NCBI RefSeq assembly: GCF_007859915.1
Contig: NZ_SJPM01000016.1
Coordinates: 1-64,000, forward strand
Length of the DNA stretch: 64,000 nt
Direction of reading: 5' to 3'
Origin: Neorhodopirellula pilleata
GTDB taxonomy: Bacteria; Planctomycetota; Planctomycetia; Pirellulales; Pirellulaceae
Both the position numbers and the translations under genes were made by a program. A model generated the notes under the pieces. That model worked only from the letters and a program-made list of their open reading frames with translations, searched no databases and had not been told where the DNA came from. Positions 50,961 to 60,640 of this stretch are shown here, piece by piece. Position 1 is the stretch's first letter, and each line of letters starts with the position of its first letter.

Positions 50961-53732
50961 TCACTGTGGCTGCTTGGTTGTTGAGCCCTTCGGCGGAGCG
51001 ACCATCAAGGCTTCGATTTGCCGAGCCAAGAGTTCGGGAGGACAACTGCGAGTCACCATCACCTGTCGACTGGTCGCATCGGACACCCAGCGGGAAAAGC
51101 CCTGTTCGTCGATCACCACGCGACCGCCGCGTTCCTCATTCCAGAGTTCTGCATTCTCGCCACGTACTGCATAGAACGCTGCTGCCTGATCATAGCTGGG
51201 TTGGCCGCCCTCAATCGAAGGTCGCTTGCGAAAGAGACGCAGTTCGAAGGCCCGTCGCACGGGATTACTGCGCGGTGTTCGCTTCAGTGCTTCGCCAGTG
51301 ATCACGGGATTTCCCACCTCGAAGCCTTGCCACACAATCTCTGTAGGCCATTGCGCCGCGACAAGACGCGCCGCATCAGGGTGAGTCGCGATGTTAGTTT
51401 CGGGGTTCGCCGCAGGAGGAAACTGGCCGCCCATTACGACCACACGACGGATCTTCGCACGAACCAAATCCGGCTCGCGTCGCCACAGTTCCGCCAGATT
51501 GGACAAAGCGCCCACGCTACAGATCGTCACGCTGCCGTCTAGCTGCGCGGCCAGCACGCTGCGGTAAACGTCGAGCGCGTCGGGAGCTTGGTCGTCTGGC
51601 CCGACGTCGCTCGGGAATCCGTCACGCAGGCCGGGCGCATACAGACTGGTTCGCTGCAGCGCGGTCGGGCCGAACTTGTCAGTGCCGATCGGGATGTTGG
51701 GCCGTCCATAGTAAGTGTTGATGGCGTCGACCGCCGCAGCCGAAGCCTTGGTGAGATCGGCTCGATTCACGATCGTGGCGAGCAACTCACACTCGTCGCG
51801 GTCAACCATTGCGTGAAGCATAGCCAGAGTTCCCGCGTCATCTGCGTCGCCAGACATGTCAGTGTCGAGAATGAGTCTCACCGGTGGCTTGGTTCGGAGA
51901 CGCTCGACCGCAACATAGTAGGCACCACCGATTTCCCTGCCGTGTTCGTCGTGCAACCACGTTTGCATCGTCGAGCGTCCGGCGGGAAGCGACATTTTGA
52001 ATCGCACCGAACTGGAATCCTTATTCACTTTTGCGAGTTGCTCCACATCGCCGACGCGAAGTCGCGCCGAGCTGACCGGCCACTCCAGTCCGCCTGTCAG
52101 CACACCGTCTGTCACGCGGGTTTCTCCGATGCCGTCCTGGAGCCGAAGTCCAGCCTCGTGGGGCCAGCGGCTCAAAGTAAACGCGTAGTCGCCCGCCTCT
52201 GCCACTTCGATGTGCCACAGCCCGTTCTTGCGTTCGCCGCGTCGTACCTGTGCCTGTTGGTCAATGAACACGTCTGCCCATTCACAGGCCGTGAGCTGTA
52301 CCGGATTCTCCGCATCGTCTCCGACGATGGACCTCTCGAAGACATTCACGTTTTCCTTCAGGCCATTCCACCACTGGTCGAGATACGAGCGCATCACGGC
52401 CACCACCTCGGGATGGCTGTCGATAACATTATGTTGTTGCAAAGGATCCTCTTGGAGATTGTAAAGTTCACTATCCTTTAACAACCGCCAGTGCTGCCAC
52501 AACACGCCTGCGCCTTCGCGGCGCGGAACCGCCGGATTTTGTGGCGTTGTTCGAACCGTCTTGAACGGCATCCGACTGTAGTTGATCACCAGTTTGCGAT
52601 CCTCCGGCACAACTGCATTGCCCCGCAGCACGCTAGCGAGGCTCATGCCGTCAAAACGAGTATCAGCTGGGATCTTTAGCCCGAGCAGTTCGATCAGCGT
52701 CGGCAGCAGATCCTGAACCTCGGTCAGCCCGTCTACATCGCCCGCTGTCTGCAGCCCACCGCCCGGCCAACGAACAAAACAAGGCACGTGGTGGCCGCCT
52801 TCCCAAAGCGCCGTCTTGCCGCCCTTCATGCCGGCATTGAAGTATTTCGGCCCGAAGGTGCTGCCGTTGTCGGTGAGGAAGATGACCACGGTATTGTCAC
52901 GCAGCCCCCGCTCGATCAAGAATTCGTCCAGCCGGCCCATGTTTTCATCAATGTTGACGCACATCGCGAGAAAGCGGACGAGTTGTTCCTCCGTCGCTGG
53001 CTCAAGCGACGGGAGCCTGGATCGAACTGCATTCAGAGCTACGCGGACTGGCCCGAGGTATTTCTCTGGTACGAAGTGCGGTTGGTGCGCCGCGGCAGTC
53101 GCCAGATAGCAGAAAAACGGTCGCCCGGCGTCGGCTTCGCCTTTCATCCACGTCATCGCTTCTCGAAAGAAAACATTCGTCGTGTAACCGTTGTAGGCTT
53201 GGCGGTGGCCGTTATGGATGTAGGTGTCGTCGAAATAGTCATTCTCCCAATGATCCGGAACGGAACCGATATGCGACGACGGAAACCAGAGGCTTTCGTG
53301 AAATCCGCGATCCTGCGGGCGGTAGAGATAGGTATCACCCAAATGCCATTTGCCGAACAGACCCGTGCTCCAGCCCGAGTCCGCGAACACGTTGCCCACG
53401 GTCGGAAACTCGCGGCGAAGCAGAGTGCGACCGCTGCTGACATTCGAAGCTCCATTACGCAGAGCATCCACGCCCGTCATGAGTTGACCGCGCGTTGGCG
53501 TGCACATCGGAGCGACGTGGAAATCGGTCAACCGGATGCTTTCGGAACTGAGCCTGTCGAGATTCGGTGTTTGCAGAACTGGATTGCCGTGAGACGAAAG
53601 CTCGCCATACCCTTGATCGTCCGTGATGACGATCAAGACGTTAGGTCGCTGCGATGCTGGTTGATCGGCGGCGCGCAGCATGGCCATCGGAGCCAGCAGC
53701 AGGACAGTGAGGAGGGCGAGGGTACGTTTCAT
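50961..53732 (-). CDS. Sulfatase F fused to a nucleoside hydrolase domain
   Basis: A 923-residue exported protein. The signal peptide (about 1-22) is followed by a sulfatase: VITDDQGYGE, Cys77-Thr-Pro-Thr-Arg81, FGKWHLGDT and LTDNGST. Next comes the beta tail shared with sulfatase C (to residue 611). From about 616, PPVRLILDTDMSGDADD carries the D-x-D-x3-D-x-D-D calcium signature (Asp623, 625, 629, 631, 632) of the inosine-uridine nucleoside hydrolase fold, continuing VTICSVGALSNLAEL and RRVVVMGGQF to the end. No start codon lies at the junction, so this is a true fusion. It could desulfate and then cleave an N-glycosidic or similar substrate; this is inference. Confidence 0.9.
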   Translation of the reverse strand: MKRTLALLTVLLLAPMAMLRAADQPASQRPNVLIVITDDQGYGELSSHGNPVLQTPNLDRLSSESIRLTDFHVAPMCTPTRGQLMTGVDALRNGASNVSSGRTLLRREFPTVGNVFADSGWSTGLFGKWHLGDTYLYRPQDRGFHESLWFPSSHIGSVPDHWENDYFDDTYIHNGHRQAYNGYTTNVFFREAMTWMKGEADAGRPFFCYLATAAAHQPHFVPEKYLGPVRVALNAVRSRLPSLEPATEEQLVRFLAMCVNIDENMGRLDEFLIERGLRDNTVVIFLTDNGSTFGPKYFNAGMKGGKTALWEGGHHVPCFVRWPGGGLQTAGDVDGLTEVQDLLPTLIELLGLKIPADTRFDGMSLASVLRGNAVVPEDRKLVINYSRMPFKTVRTTPQNPAVPRREGAGVLWQHWRLLKDSELYNLQEDPLQQHNVIDSHPEVVAVMRSYLDQWWNGLKENVNVFERSIVGDDAENPVQLTACEWADVFIDQQAQVRRGERKNGLWHIEVAEAGDYAFTLSRWPHEAGLRLQDGIGETRVTDGVLTGGLEWPVSSARLRVGDVEQLAKVNKDSSSVRFKMSLPAGRSTMQTWLHDEHGREIGGAYYVAVERLRTKPPVRLILDTDMSGDADDAGTLAMLHAMVDRDECELLATIVNRADLTKASAAAVDAINTYYGRPNIPIGTDKFGPTALQRTSLYAPGLRDGFPSDVGPDDQAPDALDVYRSVLAAQLDGSVTICSVGALSNLAELWRREPDLVRAKIRRVVVMGGQFPPAANPETNIATHPDAARLVAAQWPTEIVWQGFEVGNPVITGEALKRTPRSNPVRRAFELRLFRKRPSIEGGQPSYDQAAAFYAVRGENAELWNEERGGRVVIDEQGFSRWVSDATSRQVMVTRSCPPELLARQIEALMVAPPKGSTTKQPQ

Positions 53733-53810
53733 CGGGTTGGTTCTTGATAGATTTGCGGAGCAAGATGGCAGGACCGGTCGCCTTCCACGTCACTGTGTCA
53801 TCGAGCGATC

Positions 53811-54788
53811 CTAAAGATGGTCGACAAAGAACTGCACGGTGCGTTCGATAATCGTTTCCCTGGACGGATCGATTTCCGCATCGACCTTGCGCCAGTTGTG
53901 ACCAGAGTTTTTGATGATCATGATCTCAACGGGCCCTTCGACCGCTTCAGCTTTCTGCTTCATGTGGTAAGCATGCTTGACGGGAATCGTCGTATCCTTG
54001 TCACCCTGAATCATCAGCAACGGCGGGCTGTCTTTACTCAGGTAGTTGATTGGACTGACTTCCCGATAGCGTGCCAATTTGTCGGTTGACGCTGAATCCG
54101 AGCCAAGAATGCGTGCGGCAAACCGATCTATAAAGTTGGCTCGGTCATCGTGGTTGAACAGATCTATCTTCTCAAAATCACACGGACCATACCAAGAGAC
54201 GCCGGCAACCATTCGGTAAGGCACCTCGGCCAGCACTGGATCTCCGGGCAATTGCTCCGGCGATGCCAGCAACAGCAACTGTGCGATCTGGCCGCCTGCG
54301 GAATCTCCCATTACACCAATCCGCATGGGATCAATCCCCAATGCTTCACAGTTCTTTGCCAAATACCGAATGGCATCTTTGCAATCGATGACGCAATCAC
54401 GCATCACGACGTCGCTGTCCTTCTTCGCCAGTCGATACGATACGGGTACTACCGCAAAACCATTTTTTATCAACTGTTCAAAAACGGTCGCGAAAGATCC
54501 GCTAGCGGCCTTGTACCGACTGCCGGCGGCCCATCCGCCACCGTGAGTAAAGACAATTACCGGACATTTCTCGGAGGGTTTGTCCGCCGGGTAATACAGG
54601 TCCAGCTTCAGTTCTTTTCCTGAAACCTTTTTGTAGACAACTTCCAGCTTGCGTTCTCCTCCCGTCTCCAGGTATTTGGCTCCCTTAGGCGCACGCGATG
54701 CGTTGCTCTCACGCTGTGTTTCTTGAGCTGTGATTCCGCTGGTTGCCACAATAGCAATCATGATGGCAGCGATCGTCTGAATTTTCAT
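53811..54788 (-). CDS. Exported alpha/beta-hydrolase esterase
   Basis: A 325-residue protein with a signal peptide (about 1-21, ending ITAQE). Features of the BD-FAE/HSL-like carboxylesterase group: oxyanion motif HGGGW (82-86), nucleophile Ser163 in MGDSAGGQ, and C-terminal QGDKDTTIP and NSGHNW for the acid and histidine. It may remove acetyl or feruloyl groups from polysaccharides, making glycosidic bonds and sulfates accessible. It lies 142 bases (with a REPIN-like repeat) after the GH28-like gene and 78 before sulfatase F. Confidence 0.88.
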   Translation of the reverse strand: MKIQTIAAIMIAIVATSGITAQETQRESNASRAPKGAKYLETGGERKLEVVYKKVSGKELKLDLYYPADKPSEKCPVIVFTHGGGWAAGSRYKAASGSFATVFEQLIKNGFAVVPVSYRLAKKDSDVVMRDCVIDCKDAIRYLAKNCEALGIDPMRIGVMGDSAGGQIAQLLLLASPEQLPGDPVLAEVPYRMVAGVSWYGPCDFEKIDLFNHDDRANFIDRFAARILGSDSASTDKLARYREVSPINYLSKDSPPLLMIQGDKDTTIPVKHAYHMKQKAEAVEGPVEIMIIKNSGHNWRKVDAEIDPSRETIIERTVQFFVDHL

Positions 54789-54810
54789 TCACTTGTTTCG
54801 GTTAGAGGTG

Positions 54811-54869
54811 GCTACGCTCACCAGAGCGTGGGGTTTGTGGCAAATCCACCGTCTGGCGACGGTAGCTAC
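54811..54869. repeat. REPIN-like GTAGC hairpin pair, copy 3
   Basis: GCTACGCTCACCAGAGCGTG and CCGTCTGGCGACGGTAGC lie head to head, about 17 bases apart. It is in the gap between the GH28-like and esterase genes. Confidence 0.75.
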
Positions 54870-54930
54870 TCAGGGTTGCAGTTTCCACTGATGGGCTGGT
54901 TCGATAGTGTCGTTCATAACGGGCAATGGG

Positions 54931-56370
54931 TCATCGTTCGACAAAACCGTCGACATCTTCCAGATGGATTCTCTCTCGCTCATCTGGTGCCCGTGTTTCC
55001 AGCTTCACGTTGACGAACTCAATGTTCTTCGCATGGCGAACATAGGCACCCCAAGCTGGCAACACACCAAAGAAGAACTGCTCGGGATAGCGATCTTCAT
55101 CCTCCGCCACAACTCGCACAGCATCTCCTTCCGTGCCATGTCCTGGAAAGAAGATCTCGATGTTCTCCAGGACGACGTTCTCGATGAAGTGACCGGGGAT
55201 GCCCGTGATCATAATCGGCCCGGCTTTGGACTTCTCGTTGTCAGTCACCCCCGGGGTCGCATCCACTTTAAGATTCTTGTACACAGCCTCAGCAGCTTTG
55301 GCCCGATCCTCGACGACGACCTCTGCAACCACATCGCTGATGCGAATGTTTTTCAATGTACCGACCGCGGGACTTTCTCCACTTTCGCCGAAGGTACTGC
55401 CGCGATTGCCCAATCGCATGAAGAGCGGACAGCCCACATCTTTCATTACTATTCTGGAGATGTAGACGTTCTCCAAGCGTCCGCCATCCACGGACTGCAG
55501 CTTGATTGCACCCATGGGGCAGTCATGAAAATAACAGTTGGTCACCGTCACATCCATGAACCCACCTCGGGATGAGCTGCCGAACTTGAGTGCCGCCGTG
55601 TTACTGTCCATCCGACATCCACGCACGACAATGTTTCGGCAAGGGTTTAATGAACTCTTCAAGCAGATCGCGTCGTCGCCAGTGCTGATATCACAATTCT
55701 CGATGAGCACATCCTCGCAACCGTCCAGATCAAATCCATCATTGTTGTAGTTGTTGTTACGGAATCGCACGGTCACCGCATTGAAGTGAATGTGTTTGCA
55801 GTCGATCAGGTGCAGCCCCCAGAACGCCGGACGCTTATAGGTCACGCCAGAAAAGGTGACATCCTCACAACTCTCCAGACGCATCAAACGTGGTCGGATA
55901 CCAGCGTTTTTTCCACCCCTCCTGTTCCTGGGGAAATTCTCGTGAGTCCCCCTTCCATCGATCACGCCGAGCCCTTCGATGGTGATGTTTTTTGCGTTTC
56001 CAGCGTAGATCAGGCAATGGGCGTCGCCCTCGCGAGGTCTGCTGAGGTTCGCTGTTGGGTAGTCAGCCACATCCGTGCTTCCGAGCAAGCTAGCCCCGTA
56101 GTCGAGCGAGAGGGTGACATTGCTCTTCAAGATGATCGTACCGATTTGAAAATCGCCAGCCGGCACCCGAACAACACCGCCGCCGGCATCGTGACAAGCA
56201 TCGATAGTCTTTTGAACGGCTTGGGTATCCATCGCAACACCATCACCGATAGCACCAAAGCTTTTAACGCTGAAAACCGTTGGTTCAGAGGCAGGCTTTT
56301 CTGTCTGCCCCGACCCGGTGCTCACCAATGCTGACAACAGTAGACTTGCGAAAACAGCAATTCTCATCAT
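54931..56370 (-). CDS. GH28-like polygalacturonase / parallel beta-helix protein
   Basis: A 479-residue exported beta-helix enzyme: signal peptide (about 1-21) and the typical opening VKSFGAIGDGVAMDTQAVQ. The acidic sites fit GH28: NNDGFDLDG (209-217) and STGDDAICLKS (229-239). The usual His motif GHG is replaced by NTAALKFGSSSRGGF, as in divergent GH28 members. It probably acts on a uronate- or rhamnose-containing polymer, but exact specificity is open. It is joined by an ATGA overlap to the upstream putative hydrolase (paralogue 2), so the two are co-made. Confidence 0.87.
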   Translation of the reverse strand: MMRIAVFASLLLSALVSTGSGQTEKPASEPTVFSVKSFGAIGDGVAMDTQAVQKTIDACHDAGGGVVRVPAGDFQIGTIILKSNVTLSLDYGASLLGSTDVADYPTANLSRPREGDAHCLIYAGNAKNITIEGLGVIDGRGTHENFPRNRRGGKNAGIRPRLMRLESCEDVTFSGVTYKRPAFWGLHLIDCKHIHFNAVTVRFRNNNYNNDGFDLDGCEDVLIENCDISTGDDAICLKSSLNPCRNIVVRGCRMDSNTAALKFGSSSRGGFMDVTVTNCYFHDCPMGAIKLQSVDGGRLENVYISRIVMKDVGCPLFMRLGNRGSTFGESGESPAVGTLKNIRISDVVAEVVVEDRAKAAEAVYKNLKVDATPGVTDNEKSKAGPIMITGIPGHFIENVVLENIEIFFPGHGTEGDAVRVVAEDEDRYPEQFFFGVLPAWGAYVRHAKNIEFVNVKLETRAPDERERIHLEDVDGFVER

Positions 56371-57527
56371 TTTTCTTTTGCCGGAGTGGTACTTTTATCT
56401 GCGCGTTTCCAGACGATAGACGAACTTTTTGTTTCCAAGTTTACATCGACACTGCAGTGCTGGAAATCTCGGTGATAGGCGTAGCCATTTTTGGTGGCCT
56501 TACCCAACGGATTGCCGATCTCTTGGTCAAAGTCGTCGGACCAGTAAATGAGGGAGTCGTCGGCGGCGTAGGAATTCTTGCTGCCGCCCCAACTGTAGAA
56601 AGAGTAGTCGTTGGCGATGATCAAGTAGCAGGCGAGTGTAAAGTCGTGGGTGGAACCAAAGACGCTGTCACCGGCTCCGCGGCATAGAATGTATTTGTCG
56701 GATGGAATGGCTAGTAACTCCTCCATCAGCTTCACGCCTTCATCAGCGGTCTCAACCGAAGAGCGAAAGAAGGCTTCGCAGAAGACGCCGTCTGCATGAA
56801 CGAGTGTGCTCGCCCCGGCTGCGCATTTGCTGGAGGACTGGACGCGGTAACCGTTATAGATAACGAAACTGGATAGTCTCTCCAGGCAGTTTTCGGCACT
56901 TCCTAATTGGCCGCGAGCGTTGGCACCTGGGACGCCGTCGCCGAAAACTCCGTTCAAATCACTTTCTTTGACAAGCTGGTCGGCCATGTCGGCCCACCAG
57001 TTGCGAGCGGCGTTGTTGGGATAGGTCCAGCGCAGAGTCCCGTCCCGAACCTCCTCAATCCAGTCCGGGTGTTCAGCAACCGTATCGCGGACAGTGGTAT
57101 AGAACTGAGTGTATGCGGTGTTGGTGCTCCAGTAGAGCAGAACTCGCATATCCGGATTATTTTTCAACAGTTTCGTTGCGGTTTCCGCCGCAGCTTTTTC
57201 AGTGCTCATTGCGCCGTAAATATTCTTGGCGTGCCGCTTTTCGATCGTAAAAATGTGGAAATGGTCCCGTATGAAATCATATTGTTCGGGCGTGTAATCG
57301 TCATTCCGAAAGGCATGACCGAACAGTCGCACTTTGGACCAATCGCCAGGACCAGCCGGCGCTGCATGGAGTGTGTTGGGCGAATCGATTTCTTGCGCGG
57401 TTGCGGAACCGCGTTGGCTGCTGAACGATATGCAAACGACAACTGTTGCTAGGAAACCCAAACGGATCGCCTGAGCAAAACACTGACTACGCTTGCTGAT
57501 ACTGAAGCTCATCATTTTGATTTTCAT
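56367..57527 (-). CDS. Putative exported glycoside hydrolase (GHL15-like), paralogue 2
   Basis: About 386 residues. The start is probably the ATG at 57527 (an upstream TTG or later ATGs at 57515/57512 are alternatives). A signal sequence reaches about residue 44. The core resembles the gene at 37419-38585: YDFIRDHFHIFTIEKRH, VLLYWSTNTAYTQFY, LNGVFGDGVPG, TLVHADGVFCEAFF, KYILCRGAG. The two paralogues sit near opposite ends of the locus. Its stop overlaps the GH28-like ATG. Confidence 0.75.
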   Translation of the reverse strand: MKIKMMSFSISKRSQCFAQAIRLGFLATVVVCISFSSQRGSATAQEIDSPNTLHAAPAGPGDWSKVRLFGHAFRNDDYTPEQYDFIRDHFHIFTIEKRHAKNIYGAMSTEKAAAETATKLLKNNPDMRVLLYWSTNTAYTQFYTTVRDTVAEHPDWIEEVRDGTLRWTYPNNAARNWWADMADQLVKESDLNGVFGDGVPGANARGQLGSAENCLERLSSFVIYNGYRVQSSSKCAAGASTLVHADGVFCEAFFRSSVETADEGVKLMEELLAIPSDKYILCRGAGDSVFGSTHDFTLACYLIIANDYSFYSWGGSKNSYAADDSLIYWSDDFDQEIGNPLGKATKNGYAYHRDFQHCSVDVNLETKSSSIVWKRADKSTTPAKEK

Positions 57528-57564
57528 TTCCAATGCATTTCACCCACAAAAAACTCGCCCGGAC

Positions 57565-59007
57565 TTATCGAGACGGATCGAACTGAAAAGCCGGCTTGAT
57601 CTCTAGAGGAAGCGGCCCCGATTCCTTGGCACGGTACTTTGAGAACAATTCTGAGTTTGGTTTATCAGGTAGCGTAGCGTGCCAGTCTCGGAGCTTTTGC
57701 AACAGTTCATTAGCAACATCAGGATGCGATGAAGCCAAGTTGTTCTTTTCCAGCGGGTCACTGTTAACGTCGTAAAGCTCTAACACCTCAAATTGGGTGC
57801 TGACGAGCAGTCGCCATCGGCCATCCAGTACTGAGTAGACAGGACCCTTTGGACTGGGTAGCCCCTTCCAAAACAGTGGATTGTCTCGCAATGTCTGCTT
57901 GGTCCCTCGCAAGGTCGCTAACTGACTCTTGCCATCAGGTTGGTAGCCCTCGGGGGTTGTCGCACCAGCGATTTCACAAAACGTTGGTAGTAGATCAACA
58001 GCCGAAATCCACGACACTTCATCGATTGCATCCGCGTTGATTTGTCCTGGCCAGCGGGCAATGAATGGAACACCGATCCCACCTTGAAGGATGGATTTCT
58101 TGCGTCCGTTTCGGCCGCCTGTCGTCCCGACACTCGCACCGGTGTTGAACCCAACGCCGGTTGCGGAATCGTACATTTCTTTTAGTGGGCGTGGCTTGCC
58201 ACTGCCAGCGGGGCCATTGTCCGAGCTAAAGATCACCAGTGTGTTGTCGGTCAAATGCAAACGGTCCAGTGCCGCAAGCACTTCGCCAATTCGATCGTCC
58301 GCATGCGAGAGAACCGCCGCATAAACATTGTCTGAATCGTCTAGCTCTGGAAATCGCTTGCGGTACTCTGGAATTGAGTGAAACGGCGTGTGAGGTTCGT
58401 GCATCCATAGGTTAATGAAGAATGGCTTTTTCGCCGCAGCACTCTCTTCGATAAAACCGATCGCGCGGGTGGCGTCCTCGTGTACCGGCATCTGCTGGCC
58501 AGAACAGTTGAACGCTCCATACTCGTCGTAACCATAATCCTTCGGCAACGGTGAATCGGGGATCATGTTATTGGCAAGATGCCATTTGCCAAAATGAGCC
58601 GTTGCGTAGCCTGCGGACTGGAGCATCTTGGGTAGAGTCGGCACTTTCGGATCGAGCCAATCCGGCATGACTCGACTCGCGTTACTCTGCACCGTCGCGA
58701 AGTGCCCATCGATGTTGTAGCGAGCAGGGAAATGGCCGGTCATCACGGCCGTGCGACTTGGCGAACACACTCCACTCGCCACAGTGAACCGCATAAAGTC
58801 GGTTCCCTCCTTCGCGAGACGGTCAACGTTCGGTGTCTTCACATACGGATGCCCGTGACAGCCGAGGTCTCCCCATCCCCAGTCGTCAGCAAAGATAAAC
58901 ACAATGTTGGGCTTGGTAGCACCATCTGAACCGTCGGCCTGCTTTGCTGCGAAGAAGGTTGTCAAAAAGAAAACGCTCAGCACGTGAGCGAGCAGTGTTA
59001 GTTTCAT
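57565..59007 (-). CDS. Sulfatase G
   Basis: A 480-residue exported sulfatase: signal peptide (about 1-25), FIFADDWGWGDLGC, Cys81-Ser-Pro-Ser-Arg, FGKWHLANNMIPDSP and SSDNGPAG. The W-rich DDWGWGD opening and the substitution after GKWHL set it apart from sulfatases A-F, suggesting a different subfamily and substrate position. The ATG is at 59007. The putative hydrolase paralogue 2 follows 37 bases downstream. Confidence 0.93.
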   Translation of the reverse strand: MKLTLLAHVLSVFFLTTFFAAKQADGSDGATKPNIVFIFADDWGWGDLGCHGHPYVKTPNVDRLAKEGTDFMRFTVASGVCSPSRTAVMTGHFPARYNIDGHFATVQSNASRVMPDWLDPKVPTLPKMLQSAGYATAHFGKWHLANNMIPDSPLPKDYGYDEYGAFNCSGQQMPVHEDATRAIGFIEESAAAKKPFFINLWMHEPHTPFHSIPEYRKRFPELDDSDNVYAAVLSHADDRIGEVLAALDRLHLTDNTLVIFSSDNGPAGSGKPRPLKEMYDSATGVGFNTGASVGTTGGRNGRKKSILQGGIGVPFIARWPGQINADAIDEVSWISAVDLLPTFCEIAGATTPEGYQPDGKSQLATLRGTKQTLRDNPLFWKGLPSPKGPVYSVLDGRWRLLVSTQFEVLELYDVNSDPLEKNNLASSHPDVANELLQKLRDWHATLPDKPNSELFSKYRAKESGPLPLEIKPAFQFDPSR

Positions 59008-59111
59008 TGAGATGCTTTGAGATGGGGATGTGGCAGTGAGCTTCGCATGCGTTTTTTAACGAGTTGTACTTTTGGTGAAGCCCACTATGTCTGCTATTTC
59101 GTGATCATCGC

Positions 59112-60557
59112 CTACCGACGTAGAGTTCGCGGAGCATTGAGCCATTCCTTCAGCTCAGCCGATAACGACTCGACCAGCTCAGGATGGTCCTCGACGACAT
59201 TTTGTTGTTCGTTGGGGTCGGACTCGACATTGAACAACTCCACGGGCGTTCCGCTGAGAGCGAGCAACTTCCATTTTCCTCGCATAGCGACTTCAGTCGC
59301 ATATGGTTTGGGTTTTGGATAGTGGCGTTGAATACTCTTGTACAAGTCGAGTTGCCAAAACACGGTTCCCCGAGCTTCGTCGCTTGGTGGGGCCTCGCCT
59401 TTCATGTGAGGAAGCAAGCTTCGACCGTCGATCGGCAAATCACTCGGCAGCTCGACTTCAGCCGCCTCGCAGAACGTCGGCAACAAATCATTGCTGTGCC
59501 CAAACGCATCGGAAGTTTGTCCAGCTAGAATTTTTCCCGGCCACCGCACGATCATTGGGACGCGAATTCCTCCGTCGTGCAAATCGGTCTTGCCACCTTT
59601 CAGATCGCCGATGAACCCTTCAAAGGCTGCTCCGTTGTCGCTCGTGAACAGAACGAGTGTAGTGTCAGCGATTCCCAACTCATCAAGCTTATCTAGAATT
59701 TGACCAACTTTGGCATCCATGTGCGCGACCATGGAACGGAAACAATGCTGAGCCTCGCTGATGCCTTCGGCTGCGGTGTCCGACCAATGCGGCTCGGGGG
59801 CGGGCTCATAGGGTTTATGAGGAACAAGCCACCACGCGTTCAGAAAGAAGGGCTTGTCCTCGGCAGCGAACTTTTCAATGAGCTCGACAGCAAAGTCTCC
59901 ATTGGCATCAGTCAAGTGCTTTGAATAATACGCATCGTCTTCAGTGACTCGCCTATCGTTACGCAAGAGCACTGTGCCGCCTTGGCGAAAGAGAGTCCGC
60001 TCTCGACCCATGCGACCGCGAACGGGCTGTTGCTCGATCTGTGTTTGATAAAAGTCAAAACCATGTTGGCGCGGGCCGGGTTGGTCGTCCAACCTCTTTC
60101 CCTCGGCGTCCACGTGCAGCCCACCAAGATGCCACTTGCCTAGATGTGCCGTGTTGTAACCAGCGTCTTGCAGAAGTTCCGCAACGGTGGTTGCTGACTC
60201 TGGTAGCCACTGATTGACGTCGTTGAAATGTTTCGTGATGCCGAATCGCAGCGGATATCGCCCAGTCAATACAGCCGCCCGTGTCGGCGAGCAGACGGCA
60301 GACGCAGCGTAAAAACGCGTGAATTTTTTGCCTTCACTGGCAAGTCGATCCAGATTCGGTGTCTTGACGGCAGGACTGCCGAAACACGAAAGATCTCCAT
60401 ACCCGAGGTCGTCTGCCAAAAGCAAAATGATGTTGGGTCTTTCGCTAGACTCTGCCATACCGGTCATGCAATGAAACACGCATACCACAGCAGCTAGTTT
60501 CAATATTGATTGCGTACCGATGGTCCAGGTGAACAACGAAAACGAACTTCTTGACAT
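59112..60557 (-). CDS. Sulfatase H
   Basis: A 481-residue exported sulfatase. The ATG at 60557 is preceded by AGAGGAAA with good spacing. The signal region runs to about residue 36. Then LLLADDLGYGD, Cys89-Ser-Pro-Thr-Arg, LGKWHLGGLHVD and TSDNGAAF. It has an insertion after GKWHLGG (AEGKRLDDQPGPRQHGFDF). The longer open frame to 60695 is not signal-like. It follows sulfatase I by 83 bases. Confidence 0.93.
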   Translation of the reverse strand: MSRSSFSLFTWTIGTQSILKLAAVVCVFHCMTGMAESSERPNIILLLADDLGYGDLSCFGSPAVKTPNLDRLASEGKKFTRFYAASAVCSPTRAAVLTGRYPLRFGITKHFNDVNQWLPESATTVAELLQDAGYNTAHLGKWHLGGLHVDAEGKRLDDQPGPRQHGFDFYQTQIEQQPVRGRMGRERTLFRQGGTVLLRNDRRVTEDDAYYSKHLTDANGDFAVELIEKFAAEDKPFFLNAWWLVPHKPYEPAPEPHWSDTAAEGISEAQHCFRSMVAHMDAKVGQILDKLDELGIADTTLVLFTSDNGAAFEGFIGDLKGGKTDLHDGGIRVPMIVRWPGKILAGQTSDAFGHSNDLLPTFCEAAEVELPSDLPIDGRSLLPHMKGEAPPSDEARGTVFWQLDLYKSIQRHYPKPKPYATEVAMRGKWKLLALSGTPVELFNVESDPNEQQNVVEDHPELVESLSAELKEWLNAPRTLRR

Positions 60558-60640
60558 TAACGGTTTCCTCTGCAGGGCTCTTACAAGTCTGATGATTGGA
60601 TGAATCCATTTCGATCCTTTCCTGTTTATTTCACGCTTAT

